DNA from: Paenibacillus sp. N3.4
GTDB taxonomy: Bacteria > Bacillota > Bacilli > Paenibacillales > NBRC-103111
Reading direction: 5' to 3'
DNA length: 64,000 bases
Assembly: GCF_008017805.1 (NCBI RefSeq)
Contig: NZ_VRTT01000013.1
Location: 1 to 64,000 of the forward strand
The position numbers were made by a program, and so were the translations under genes. Positions 53,540 to 61,879 of this stretch are shown here, piece by piece. The notes under the pieces were generated by a model that worked only from the letters and a program-made list of their open reading frames with translations, was not told the DNA's origin and did not search any database. Position 1 is the first letter of the stretch. Every line of letters begins with the position of its first letter.

Positions 53540-54019
53540 ATGTCAGAAATTCAGAAATCAACGATTGTTTTGTTTAGCGGTGAAATGGATAAAGCGATCG
53601 CGGCATTCATTATTGCGAATGGAGCTGCGGCTTATGAGCATGAAGTAACCATTTTCTTTACATTTTGGGGACTTAATGCACTTCGTAAGGATGAAGCGGT
53701 CATGACCAAGAAAGGCTTCTTAGAAAGGATTTTCGGGAAAATGATGCCGCGTGGCGTGAATAAAATGGGTCTTTCCAAAATGAATTTTGGAGGAATGGGC
53801 CCCAAAATGATCAAACATGTGATGAAAAAGCATAATGTGTTGACGCTTCCCCAGCTTATATCTTTGGCACAAGAACAAGGCGTTAAGCTTGTCGCATGTA
53901 CCATGACGATGGATCTACTTGGACTGCAAAAAGAAGAACTGTTGGATGGCATTACGTACGGAGGTGTTGGGGCTTACCTGGGTGACGCATCCGATGCTAA
54001 AGTAAACTTATTCATTTAA
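53540..54019 (+). CDS. DsrE/DsrF-like sulfur-relay protein
   Basis: 159 residues. DsrE-like fold: IVLFSGEMDKAIAAFIIANGA, FFTFWGLNALRK, LPQLISLAQEQGVKLVACTMTMDLLGLQKEEL. The middle is an insert rich in Lys, Met and Gly (RIFGKMMPRGVNKMGLSKMNFGGMGPK). Cys near residue 120 in KLVACTMTM is in the usual DsrE-like catalytic place. Commonly found with CstA/CstB-type genes as a sulfur carrier or sensor. ATG follows AGGAGG. Confidence 0.85.
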   Translation: MSEIQKSTIVLFSGEMDKAIAAFIIANGAAAYEHEVTIFFTFWGLNALRKDEAVMTKKGFLERIFGKMMPRGVNKMGLSKMNFGGMGPKMIKHVMKKHNVLTLPQLISLAQEQGVKLVACTMTMDLLGLQKEELLDGITYGGVGAYLGDASDAKVNLFI

Positions 54020-54044
54020 CGTCATGTAAAGTCTTGCCATTCTG

Positions 54045-54073
54045 TTGTGAAACCCTAGAGAATCGGTCATAAT
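54045..54073 (+). promoter_or_regulatory. Promoter of cstR with a possible operator just downstream
   Basis: TTGTGA (54045-54050), 17 bases, CATAAT (54068-54073). Next to it ATACCTATACGGGCTA (about 54075-54090) has a CstR-like ATACC half but a degenerate second half, so autoregulation is possible. Confidence 0.5.
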
Positions 54074-54113
54074 AATACCTATACGGGCTAAGGTAATGGG
54101 AGGCTGGATGAAC

Positions 54114-54377
54114 ATGATGAGTTATGATGATGATTTGAAAAAACGTTTACGAAGAATGGAAGGTCAAGTTCGTGGCGTGTTAAATATGATGGAAGAAGAA
54201 AAACATTGTAAAGATGTGGTCGCTCAAATATCCGCTATCCGAAGCGCAGCGGACAAGGCCATAGCTTACATTGTTGCGAAAAATTTAGAGCAATGTATAC
54301 GTGAAGAGAAAGAAGCTGGCGGAGATACAAGCAAAATTGTTGCAGAAGCCGTTCAATTGTTAATCAAGAGCAGTTAA
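54114..54377 (+). CDS. cstR: CstR-type persulfide-sensing repressor
   Basis: 87 residues from ATG 54114, ten bases after GGGAGG. CsoR/FrmR four-helix fold (DDDLKKRLRRMEGQVRGVLN). Cys32 (KHC) and Cys61 (NLEQC) are kept, while the metal-binding His four residues before the second Cys is Asn57. Loss of that His is the mark of CstR rather than copper-sensing CsoR. It should repress the cstA/cstB/TauE operon until per- or polysulfide links the two cysteines. The regulated operators at 50838 and 50873 are about 3.2 kb upstream. Confidence 0.86.
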   Translation: MMSYDDDLKKRLRRMEGQVRGVLNMMEEEKHCKDVVAQISAIRSAADKAIAYIVAKNLEQCIREEKEAGGDTSKIVAEAVQLLIKSS

Positions 54378-54427
54378 CTTTGACAAAAAATCGCTAGCCA
54401 TACAAGCTTAACCATAGATAAGACATG

Positions 54428-54456
54428 AACCCAAACTGTTGAAGTTTGGGTTTTAT
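54428..54456 (+). terminator. Terminator after cstR
   Basis: AACCCAAAC at 54428-54436 and GTTTGGGTT at 54444-54452, loop TGTTGAA, then TTATGTTTT. Confidence 0.85.
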
Positions 54457-54646
54457 GTTTTGATCAACGGCAACAATCCATACCCAAGAACGTCATCGTA
54501 GTTGCTTTAATATTGAACATATAGTACATGCTTGTGCTTATAATAGGCATTCTACCTAGAAAGAAAGCGTGCTATCCTGAGTATATAAGAAGAGTTATTC
54601 TTCTGATGTATGTCATAGCGTTAGATTGAGGGAGGAAGAACCTGTT

Positions 54647-55711
54647 ATGAGCATGAACAAGATGAAAATTGGTGTAATTGGAGCAGGTTCTATTTCTGAT
54701 CTGCATTTCCAGTCTTATAGTAAGCAAGATAACGCGGATCTATTTGCTGTGTGCGACATGAATCAACAAAGAGCTGAAAAGAAAGCACATCAGTATGCGA
54801 TTAAGCACGTCTACACGGACTATCGTGAGCTTTTGGCAAATCCTGATCTGGATGCGGTTAGTATTTGTACCTGGAATGATTCACACGCAGAAATCAGTAT
54901 CGCCGCGCTGCGTGCAGGCAAGCATGTACTTGTTGAGAAACCACTTTGCAAAACCGTGGAAGAAGCGAATCGGATTGCAGACGCCGTTCGTGAAACGGGC
55001 AACATCTTACAAGTTGGATTTGTACGACGTTATGATACGAACGCTCAACTCGTTAAGCGGTTCATTGAGAATGGAGATCTGGGCGAATTGTATTATGCTA
55101 AGGCTTCTTGCATTCGGAGATTAGGCAATCCCGGCGGTTGGTTCGCCGACACCGAGCGTTCGGGTGGTGGGCCGTTAATCGACATTGGCGTACATGTCAT
55201 TGATTTGTGTTGGTATCTCATGGGTAGACCGAAACCTGTTTCTGTCAGCGGTCATACGTATAACAAATTGGGAAATCGTTCGAATGTGCGCAATCTCTCC
55301 TTTTATCAAGCGGCAGATTATGATGCGAGCTTGAATTCCGTAGAAGATATGGCCAATGCCTTAATCCGATTTGAAAATGGGGCTTCACTCTTCGTGGATG
55401 TCAGCTTTACGCTGCATGCGAAGCAGGATGAGACGAGTGTAAAGCTATATGGAGATAAGGGCGGCTTCGAGCTGGAGCCTGAACTGGTATTCGTGACAGA
55501 AATGAATGATACCATTCTGAATGTATCTCCTCAGACCGATTCCAAATCTCTGAACGTTGCAGAGGCATTCAACAATGAGATTAAACATTTCCTAGCCTGC
55601 TGTCAAACGGGAAATTCGCCTATCAGTCCTGTTGAGGACGGCATTACGATGATGAAAATATTGTGCGGAATTTATGAATCAGCGAGCAAAGGGAAGGAAA
55701 TCAACTTGTAG
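54647..55711 (+). CDS. Gfo/Idh/MocA-family oxidoreductase
   Basis: 354 residues from ATG 54647, after GGGAGGAAGAA; an upstream TTG (54626) precedes that site. Rossmann fold KIGVIGAGSISDLHF, then EKPLCKTVEEANRIAD with the family's EKP Lys, and substrate-side residues GGGPLIDIGVHVIDLCWYLMG. NAD(P)-dependent oxidation of a sugar or inositol at carbon 2 or 3. With two isomerase/epimerases following, it reads as a sugar- or inositol-catabolism unit. Confidence 0.9.
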   Translation: MSMNKMKIGVIGAGSISDLHFQSYSKQDNADLFAVCDMNQQRAEKKAHQYAIKHVYTDYRELLANPDLDAVSICTWNDSHAEISIAALRAGKHVLVEKPLCKTVEEANRIADAVRETGNILQVGFVRRYDTNAQLVKRFIENGDLGELYYAKASCIRRLGNPGGWFADTERSGGGPLIDIGVHVIDLCWYLMGRPKPVSVSGHTYNKLGNRSNVRNLSFYQAADYDASLNSVEDMANALIRFENGASLFVDVSFTLHAKQDETSVKLYGDKGGFELEPELVFVTEMNDTILNVSPQTDSKSLNVAEAFNNEIKHFLACCQTGNSPISPVEDGITMMKILCGIYESASKGKEINL

Positions 55712-55742
55712 CTCTGTGTCATGCAGATAGGGAGGTAAAAGA

Positions 55743-56603
55743 ATGAAATTGGGTGTTAGTACTTATAGTTTATACAAAGCGCTCCAATCCGGCGAAATGG
55801 ATATTGAAGGTGTCATTGACTGGATTGCGGATCAGGGTGGCGAGCATGTTGAAATCGTGCCTCTAGGATTTGAATTGGCTGGTAATCATGAGTTGGCCGA
55901 TAGCTTGAGACGAAAAGCCGAATCGCGGGAACTGGAAATATCCAATTATGCCATCGGCGCTAATTTTCTCACGGATTCGGAAGAAAGCTTTGAACGAGAA
56001 GTTGAACGTGTAAAACGGGAAGTCGATCTAGCGGCTGTTCTTGGTGTGAAGAAGATGCGTCATGATGTAGCAAAGAGTGAGGATATCTCGATTCGCAATT
56101 TCCACAATCAATTGGAACGAATGACAAGAGCATGCCAAGAAATTGCTGATTATGCATTGCAATACGGCATTACAACCAGCGTTGAGAATCACGGCTTCTT
56201 CGTTCAGCATAGCGACCGCGTGCAAGCTTTGATTCATGCTGTTGATCGTCCCAATTTCCGCACGACCATGGATCTCGGCAATTTTTTATGTGTGGATGAG
56301 GACCCGGCTGCAGCGGTGAGAAACAATCTATCTTATGCATCCATGGTGCATGTTAAGGATTTCTATCGCCGTCCTTCCTATTTAAATCCAGGAGAAGGTT
56401 GGTTCCAAACGCCAAGCGGTACCTATTTGCGTGGTGCGATTGTGGGCCATGGCGATATTGACTTAAGAGACATATTGCGTATCATCAAAGGATCTGGTTA
56501 CGACGGATACATATCCCTAGAGTTTGAAGGCTTGGAAGAATGCAAAACGGGCACACGAATCGGATTGCAAAATATTCGCAGGCTATGGGATGATATTTCG
56601 TAA
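55743..56603 (+). CDS. Sugar phosphate isomerase/epimerase (xylose isomerase-like TIM barrel)
   Basis: 286 residues, ATG 55743 after GGGAGG. TIM-barrel of the AP-endonuclease-2 superfamily: LGVSTYSLYKALQSGEM, VEIVPLGFELAG, TTMDLGNFLCVDEDP, MVHVKDFYRRPS, GHGDIDLRDILRII, YISLEFEGLEE give the metal-site acids and histidines of IolE/IolI-like enzymes. It starts 31 bases after the oxidoreductase. Confidence 0.87.
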   Translation: MKLGVSTYSLYKALQSGEMDIEGVIDWIADQGGEHVEIVPLGFELAGNHELADSLRRKAESRELEISNYAIGANFLTDSEESFEREVERVKREVDLAAVLGVKKMRHDVAKSEDISIRNFHNQLERMTRACQEIADYALQYGITTSVENHGFFVQHSDRVQALIHAVDRPNFRTTMDLGNFLCVDEDPAAAVRNNLSYASMVHVKDFYRRPSYLNPGEGWFQTPSGTYLRGAIVGHGDIDLRDILRIIKGSGYDGYISLEFEGLEECKTGTRIGLQNIRRLWDDIS

Positions 56604-56651
56604 GTTAGTACTCTTTAGATATTTTCCGTATGAAAGGTGTGTTTGTTAGCT

Positions 56652-57521
56652 ATGAAGAACCCTATCGGTATTATGGTGGACAGCTTACGTCTTGGCTTAT
56701 CAGACGGCTTGAAGAAAGCAAAGGATCTGGGCGCGGATGGCGTACAAATATACGCAGTTTCCGGTGAGATGGACCCGGCGAACTTATCTCCAGGCGCGCG
56801 AAAAGAGCTGAAATCTTACATCGAGTCGCTTGGATTACATATCTCTGCGCTATGCGGTGATTTAGGAGGCCACGGTTTTCAAGATGCATCTGCGAATGCG
56901 GCGAAAATTGAGAAATCCAAGCGTATTCTCGACCTTGCTGTTGAACTCGGCACCAAGGTAGTTACGACGCATATCGGCGTTGTACCGGATCAAACAGACG
57001 AACGGATCTATGATACCATGCAGCATGCCTGTGAGGAACTTGGCGTGTATGCAAGCGGCTTAGGTGCCTTTTTTGCGGTCGAGACAGGGCCGGAAACAGC
57101 GGCACATTTGAAAGGTTTTCTGGATTCTTTATCCACGAACGGCGTGTCCGTAAATTTTGATCCTGCGAATATGGTGATGGTAACCGGAGATGACCCTGTG
57201 CAAGGCGTTGTAACGCTGAAGGATTATATTGTCCATACGCATGTGAAGGATGGCATTCGCTTGCGTCAGGCTGACCCTCGTGCTATTTATGGATCATTGG
57301 GGTATCAACCTATGACTCATGAACAAATCGCAGAGGATGCTTCTGCCGGTTCCTTCTATCGGGAGCTTGCTTTAGGTGAGGGGCATGTTGATTTTGCCCG
57401 CTATTTCCAAGCACTTCAGGATATCGGATATCAAGGTTATTTGACCATTGAGCGCGAAGTAGGGGATCGACCAGAGGAAGATATAGCGAATGCGATTGCG
57501 TTTATTCGTAAATTTCGGTAG
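56652..57521 (+). CDS. Second sugar phosphate isomerase/epimerase
   Basis: 289 residues from ATG 56652. TTG 56643 and GTG 56637 are also in frame, and the first has better spacing to AAAGG, so the start is uncertain. Same superfamily as the previous gene but distantly related: LGADGVQIYAVSGEMDP, HISALCGDLGGHGF, VVTTHIGVVPD, FAVETGPETAA, VNFDPANMVM, VHTHVKDGIR, GYLTIEREVG. Two different epimerases beside one oxidoreductase suggest successive ring-sugar rearrangements. Confidence 0.86.
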   Translation: MKNPIGIMVDSLRLGLSDGLKKAKDLGADGVQIYAVSGEMDPANLSPGARKELKSYIESLGLHISALCGDLGGHGFQDASANAAKIEKSKRILDLAVELGTKVVTTHIGVVPDQTDERIYDTMQHACEELGVYASGLGAFFAVETGPETAAHLKGFLDSLSTNGVSVNFDPANMVMVTGDDPVQGVVTLKDYIVHTHVKDGIRLRQADPRAIYGSLGYQPMTHEQIAEDASAGSFYRELALGEGHVDFARYFQALQDIGYQGYLTIEREVGDRPEEDIANAIAFIRKFR

Positions 57522-57598
57522 CAGAAGGATTTACAATTGCGGAAGGGACTGTCCTAGAGGGGAAACTTGAGTGAGATAATCCCATAATAAGTAAAGAA

Positions 57599-57641
57599 GA
57601 ATCTTCAAAACCACTAAAAAGTGGAGCTGAGGGTTCTTTTT
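57599..57641 (+). terminator. Terminator after the sugar-isomerase operon
   Basis: GAATCTTCAAAACCACT and AGTGGAGCTGAGGGTTC form a stem with a three-base internal loop and two G-U pairs, then a T run of six. Confidence 0.7.
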
Positions 57642-57859
57642 TACCATTCCAAATTACCAACAGTGGGAAACCATATCGACCGAAGGAATTCGTAAGTACC
57701 ATGGCCTAGCCCTTTGTTAAGCAATTCCCGCCTTCTGTGATTCCTCTCTTTATCTATATTTGTCTGTAACCATTCCTCATATTTTTGCTCGAATCGGGAC
57801 AATAGGATCCACACGCCTCTCTGAAAAAATATAAAGCCGCCTTCATACAACAAACCCAT
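57641..57859 (-). pseudogene. N-terminal fragment of an endonuclease-like Paenibacillus protein
   Basis: 73 codons (MGLLYEGGFIFFQRGVWILL...) up to SIWFPTVGNLEW. The segment FEQKYEEWLQTNIDKERNHR and GHGTYEFLRSIWFP is familiar from longer Paenibacillus proteins of about 200 residues with an endonuclease-like domain, which continue past this point (HLYPEWEV). The stop cuts the protein before its conserved half. Fragment rather than a small gene. Confidence 0.5.
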
Positions 57860-57879
57860 CAGGTCTGGTGTATGAGAGC

Positions 57880-58149
57880 GGCGTGTACTTCACAACCTAT
57901 TTTTGTCAGTATAACGCAAGGTGGTCATTTCATCAATCATGCATCTAAAATGGTCTCTTTGATAAGCTTTCCCACATCTAGATAGTTCATTGGAGCTGCA
58001 TATGGTTTTGTGCCCCAAATATTACGTCAAAAGTGGAGCTAACTTTCCGAAAAAGACTTTTTGGACAGCCCCCAAGTATGCAATGATTTTATATAGAATG
58101 CCAGATTCCAACCTACAATACCCCTTACTGCTCTGCAGAATGAAGACCA
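57880..58149. other. Non-coding stretch with a possible insertion-sequence end
   Basis: No gene. At 58055-58072 the minus strand reads GGGGCTGTCCAAAAAGTC, the style of terminal inverted repeat seen at the ends of several transposon families. No partner repeat, target duplication or transposase was found in the neighbourhood, so it would be an isolated end. Confidence 0.35.
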
Positions 58150-59742
58150 TTATTTATCTTCGGTAGGCTCGCTAACTAATTCCATATTTATAAACTTATC
58201 AGGCTCAACCACGGCCGGTTGTGCGTACAATTCATTCGATTTCGGCTGCGTGTGTTTATTGGTGAATCCTTTTATAAGCGCCTCTAAGTCAATTCCCGAT
58301 ACACTTTTCAGCATATCCGGAGCGGTAGCCATCAATTCTGTCACATATTTACTGACCTTTGTTGCTCCACCACCACTACCTCCGGCATCGACAATCGTCA
58401 GTTTATCGATATGAGACATTGGCTCAGCAATTTTTGCAGCTAATTCCGGCAGCATCTTGACGATAATATCCAGAATCGCCGCTTCGCCAAATTTGGCATA
58501 GGCTTCAGCAAGCTTCGCCTTGGCCTCAGCCTCAGCAAAACCTTGAAGGCGTATAACATCCGCATGCGCGGTACCTTTAGCCAGCTCAACGGAAGCCTCG
58601 GAGTTACCCTTGGCTAAGCCGGCATCTGCGATTGCGATACCTGAGATACGCACCTGCTCGGCATTCGCCTTGGCTTCTGCTTCAATCTGATACTGTCTAG
58701 CGTCAGCTTCCCGCATCCGCCGCGATTTATCCGCCTCAGCCGCCTGTTCAATCGCATATCGATCCGCGTCCGCTTTTTTCTTGACCTCTGAATCGTACTG
58801 CTTCTCACGACGCAGAATCTCTTTCGTTTCCAGATCGATTTCACGCTCTTTACGGACAATCTCGATCTTCATTTGCTCTTCAACAATGATTTGCTTTGAC
58901 TTGGCTTCCTGAATGCCATAGGCCTGATCGGCTTCCGCCTTAGCCACGTCCTGTTCTTTCTTAAACGCGGCAACCTTAAGCTGTTTATCTTTCTCAGATT
59001 CAGCAATGTTCGTATCGCGCGCAAGCTCGGCCTTCTGGCTCTGTTCTTCGGCATTCGCTTTAGAAATCCGTGCATCCCGTGATGCTTGGGCCTCAGCAAT
59101 ATCGGCATCGCGTTTGACCGCAGCGATCCGCGGCTTACCGAGTGCATCGAGATAACCGTTGTTATCTCTCAGGTCCTTAATGGTAAAGGAAACGATCTGC
59201 AGCCCCATTTTGCGAAGGTCGATTGCGGATACCTCCTGCACCTTTTGGGCGAAAATATCACGGTTTTTGTAAATATCCTCAACCGTCATACTTCCGAGAA
59301 TCGCTCTAAGGTGTCCCTCAAGTACTTCTTGGGCTTCACCGCGAAGCTCCTGGTCGCTTTTGCCAAGAAATTGCTCGGTTGCCGTCGCTACATCTTCTAT
59401 AGAGCCGCCTACCTTGATGATCGCTACGCCGTTAGCAAGAACCGGCACGCCTTGTTCCGTATATACCTCTGGCGTCGCAATATCCAACTTATGGGAGAGA
59501 AGTGAAATGAACTGTGCTTGTTGAAATACCGGGAGGATGAAGGCACCACCGCCACGAATGATTTTCAATCTGCGATCGGTTTCGTCGTTCATCACATTTT
59601 TGGAGCCCAGAAAAGAACCCGTAATGATCATCGCTTTGTCAGGACTCACCGTTCTATAGCGTGACCAAAAGGCTAAACCGAGAATAACCAGAACAGCAAT
59701 TAAGATAATAGGAATTGTTAAGTACTCATAGTTAGGTAACAA
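58150..59742 (-). CDS. floT: Flotillin FloT
   Basis: 530 residues starting at TTG 59742 (TTG TTA CCT AAC) after AAGGTGG. An N-terminal membrane hairpin (YLTIPIILIAVLVILGLAFW), SPFH domain (about 50-200), and a long flotillin coiled-coil of Glu-, Ala- and Lys-rich repeats (KADADRYAIEQAAEADKSRR; AEAKANAEQVRISG; GFAEAEAKAKLAEAYAKFG), ending in a disordered tail. FloT scaffolds functional membrane microdomains in Bacillus. Second SPFH gene in the window. It forms an operon with the NfeD2 gene upstream. Confidence 0.94.
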   Translation of the reverse strand: MLPNYEYLTIPIILIAVLVILGLAFWSRYRTVSPDKAMIITGSFLGSKNVMNDETDRRLKIIRGGGAFILPVFQQAQFISLLSHKLDIATPEVYTEQGVPVLANGVAIIKVGGSIEDVATATEQFLGKSDQELRGEAQEVLEGHLRAILGSMTVEDIYKNRDIFAQKVQEVSAIDLRKMGLQIVSFTIKDLRDNNGYLDALGKPRIAAVKRDADIAEAQASRDARISKANAEEQSQKAELARDTNIAESEKDKQLKVAAFKKEQDVAKAEADQAYGIQEAKSKQIIVEEQMKIEIVRKEREIDLETKEILRREKQYDSEVKKKADADRYAIEQAAEADKSRRMREADARQYQIEAEAKANAEQVRISGIAIADAGLAKGNSEASVELAKGTAHADVIRLQGFAEAEAKAKLAEAYAKFGEAAILDIIVKMLPELAAKIAEPMSHIDKLTIVDAGGSGGGATKVSKYVTELMATAPDMLKSVSGIDLEALIKGFTNKHTQPKSNELYAQPAVVEPDKFINMELVSEPTEDK

Positions 59743-59765
59743 TGAAATCCCACCTTTTCCGAATT

Positions 59766-60293
59766 TTAAATGTTGAGCTCACTTACCGCAAAGTCGCGTC
59801 CTCTTAATTCAACAATGACAACTTTCTGGCCCTGAGAAATTTCCAACCCCTCGAAGCTAACAGCCGGATAGTTAGAAACTCCTGAGTTCGTACGAATTAG
59901 AATCTCTCCATACCCAATTGCAGGGATCGTAACCGATACTTCAGCTGTTCGACCAATAAGCTCGCCGACCGAATGCCCGATGGAATGTTCCGCTTTATTC
60001 ATGTTTTTCACAAAGAAAATGTAAGTTAAAACTGACAGAACAATCGCGATCAAGATTGCCAACAATGCAATTAATGCTACACCCAGCATCGTGTATGTAT
60101 GAAAAATAATTCCTGCGGCACCAAAAGCCGTTATCCCTCCGACCAGAACAATGGGTTGCATAAAGTCGAAATGGTTCAAATGTAAGGCTGATGCTGCACT
60201 GTCCAACCAGTGTCCAATTATATCACCGATCACGAGCGAAATCACAGCAAAGGCAATCCCGAATATCAAACAGTTCCAATACACAATTAGCAT
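59766..60293 (-). CDS. NfeD2-type membrane protein (YuaF-like)
   Basis: 175 residues from ATG 60293 after GGAGAGG. Several hydrophobic segments (LIVYWNCLIFGIAFAVISLV; IVLVGGITAFGAAGIIFHTY; LGVALIALLAILIAIVLSVL), then an OB-fold domain (IGRTAEVSVTIPAIGYGEIL). The short NfeD2/YuaF form is the usual partner of FloT and its gene precedes floT by 23 bases. Confidence 0.9.
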   Translation of the reverse strand: MLIVYWNCLIFGIAFAVISLVIGDIIGHWLDSAASALHLNHFDFMQPIVLVGGITAFGAAGIIFHTYTMLGVALIALLAILIAIVLSVLTYIFFVKNMNKAEHSIGHSVGELIGRTAEVSVTIPAIGYGEILIRTNSGVSNYPAVSFEGLEISQGQKVVIVELRGRDFAVSELNI

Positions 60294-60526
60294 GGCGCCA
60301 TCCTCTCCAATCCTTCCTTTCTTCAAAAGTAATAAGATGCAAGGGGCAAATGGTTTGGTGCGATTCTGTGCACTTCTTTATTATACACTTTATTAAGGAA
60401 GGGGAGAAGGCATTTCGATAAGTGGGTGGAGAACACACGCTGATCCTAGCTTTATATTCGTGTTTTCCGGATTCCCCTCTTGGAAAAGGATTTTTTTTGA
60501 GTTATAGGTTGGGGGGCGGACAAACA

Positions 60527-60625
60527 ATGGATGAAAAGCAGCGTTGGTTGTTCAAAGAAAATGGGAATTTCGTTGTAGAGTATTATCATGATGGTGATAT
60601 AAAGCTGGGAATTCAAAACAAATGA
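60527..60625 (+). CDS. Possible 32-residue small protein
   Basis: ATG 60527 after GGGGGGCGG, MDEKQRWLFKENGNFVVEYY and then HDGDIKLGIQNK, TGA at 60623. It is hydrophilic with acidic and aromatic residues and no membrane segment. A terminator follows 15 bases after the stop. No family recognised. The coding case rests on start, site and terminator spacing only. Confidence 0.4.
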   Translation: MDEKQRWLFKENGNFVVEYYHDGDIKLGIQNK

Positions 60626-60640
60626 TAGATCTTGAATAAT

Positions 60641-60675
60641 AAAAGGAGCTGACACGCAGCTCCTTTTATTATTTT
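60641..60675. terminator. Bidirectional terminator
   Basis: AAAAGGAGCT and AGCTCCTTTT around GACACGC, T-rich on both outer sides. It serves the candidate small ORF and the convergent AraC gene. Confidence 0.85.
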
Positions 60676-60698
60676 TCACAAGTAGTTGAATGCTCAAT

Positions 60699-61556
60699 TT
60701 AAGGAGCACCTCTATAACGATAGGGACTAAGGCCAACGTGCTTTTTAAACAATTGAGAAAAGTAAGAAGGGTTGTGCATACCGACAGATCGGCCTACCTC
60801 CTCTACACTTTGACTGCTGGTTTTCAACAACCAACAGGCCTGACGAATACGCCGGGCGGTTAAATATTCGGTAATGGTGGTACCGATGGTTTGCCGAAAG
60901 ACAGCAGATACATGATTGGGCGAAAGATGAACGGCGTTTGCTAACTGATTCAATTGAAAATCGTCGCTGTAATGCTCCTCCAGCCATTCCATAACCTGCT
61001 TGGCAACGGAAGAACCGGGTTTATTGTGCGGTTGGTGCTGGTGTGAAGTATCCTCATAGACTTTGAGGAAACGAAGCAGTTCAATAAGACACAAGGCTTG
61101 TTCTTCCAGCAGAAACTCAGAAACGGCATTGTCCATCCGTATTCGGTAGTCCTCCAACTTTTGATGAGTAATTTCCCGAGGCAGCCTAGTGAATACCTGC
61201 ATGGTTAAGGGTTCCTTCCACATCCGATGGAAAAATGTAAGCAAAGAAGGGAATGGCGCAAGGAAGCGTTCAAGCTCAGACGGCTCAAAGACGAATAAAG
61301 ATCGTACATAACGCGCACCGGCTTCGAGCTTTAATTGAATACGATGAAGCTGGAAGGGCTGAAAAAATACCAAGTCACCTGGTTGTAAATCGAAAATTTG
61401 TTGATTCGTAATAACCCGAATGTGACCTTCGTGAACGTATAGCAGTTCCATCCCTTGATGGGCATGGTAAATCTCGACGAACTCCAAGGTCCGATCCATC
61501 TCAAATGAACACTGAATCGGGTGCTGGTTCAAGTTTAAATAGTTTAGAATTTTCAT
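60699..61556 (-). CDS. AraC-family regulator with cupin sensor
   Basis: 285 residues from ATG 61556 (MKILNYLNLNQHP); ATG 61562 is closer to the CGGGG site than usual. N-terminal cupin domain (IYHAHQGMELLYVHEGHIRV; LQPGDLVFFQPFQLHRIQL), C-terminal double helix-turn-helix (FQLNQLANAVHLSPNHVSAV; EEVGRSVGMHNPSYFSQLFK, ending GLSPYRYRG). Likely a carbon-source regulator. Its target is not obvious here; it lies apart from the sugar operons. Confidence 0.9.
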   Translation of the reverse strand: MKILNYLNLNQHPIQCSFEMDRTLEFVEIYHAHQGMELLYVHEGHIRVITNQQIFDLQPGDLVFFQPFQLHRIQLKLEAGARYVRSLFVFEPSELERFLAPFPSLLTFFHRMWKEPLTMQVFTRLPREITHQKLEDYRIRMDNAVSEFLLEEQALCLIELLRFLKVYEDTSHQHQPHNKPGSSVAKQVMEWLEEHYSDDFQLNQLANAVHLSPNHVSAVFRQTIGTTITEYLTARRIRQACWLLKTSSQSVEEVGRSVGMHNPSYFSQLFKKHVGLSPYRYRGAP

Positions 61557-61879
61557 GGGCATATCCCCGTTTTAGGATCGTAATATAACAACATTTTATC
61601 ATAATCGAGCCCAATATAAACCCCTAGTGATCTAAGAAATGAAATACGAATAGAGGAGGGCATGACCTCCTTTGTTAAGGCTCTAAACGGATCTGTACAG
61701 GATTAATGGTTGTTTGATATACTGGAATAGAACGTAAGTTCGGGATAGATTAGCTAATTTGCGTAAGATCGATAATTCGGCGTCTACCTTTCTGAAACTT
61801 GAATGTAAGCTAGAATGACTTTTGGCTACAAAATAGTGGTAATATAGTGGTTGTAGGTTGTGAGAAAGGAAGATAATAA
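61557..61879. promoter_or_regulatory. Divergent intergenic region with a LexA-like box
   Basis: About 320 bases. AGAACGTAAGTTCG at 61729-61742 keeps the GAAC-N4-GTTC core of the Gram-positive LexA (DinR) box but misses two outer or inner consensus positions. AGGAGG/CCTCCT at 61654-61671 makes a small hairpin with a short T run. A possible promoter (TGACTT, 18 bases, TAATAT, about 61817-61846) leads to the RadA-like gene. Confidence 0.45.

Noticed and set aside
54096..54113. Upstream ATG 54096 and 54108 as cstR starts
   Set aside because: They overlap or crowd the GGGAGG ribosome site; ATG 54114 has correct spacing and matches the family start.
57541..58073. Intact transposon bounded by GTGGAGCT copies at 57620 and 58033
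   Set aside because: Both sites are short and in unrelated contexts; there is no transposase or matching ends.
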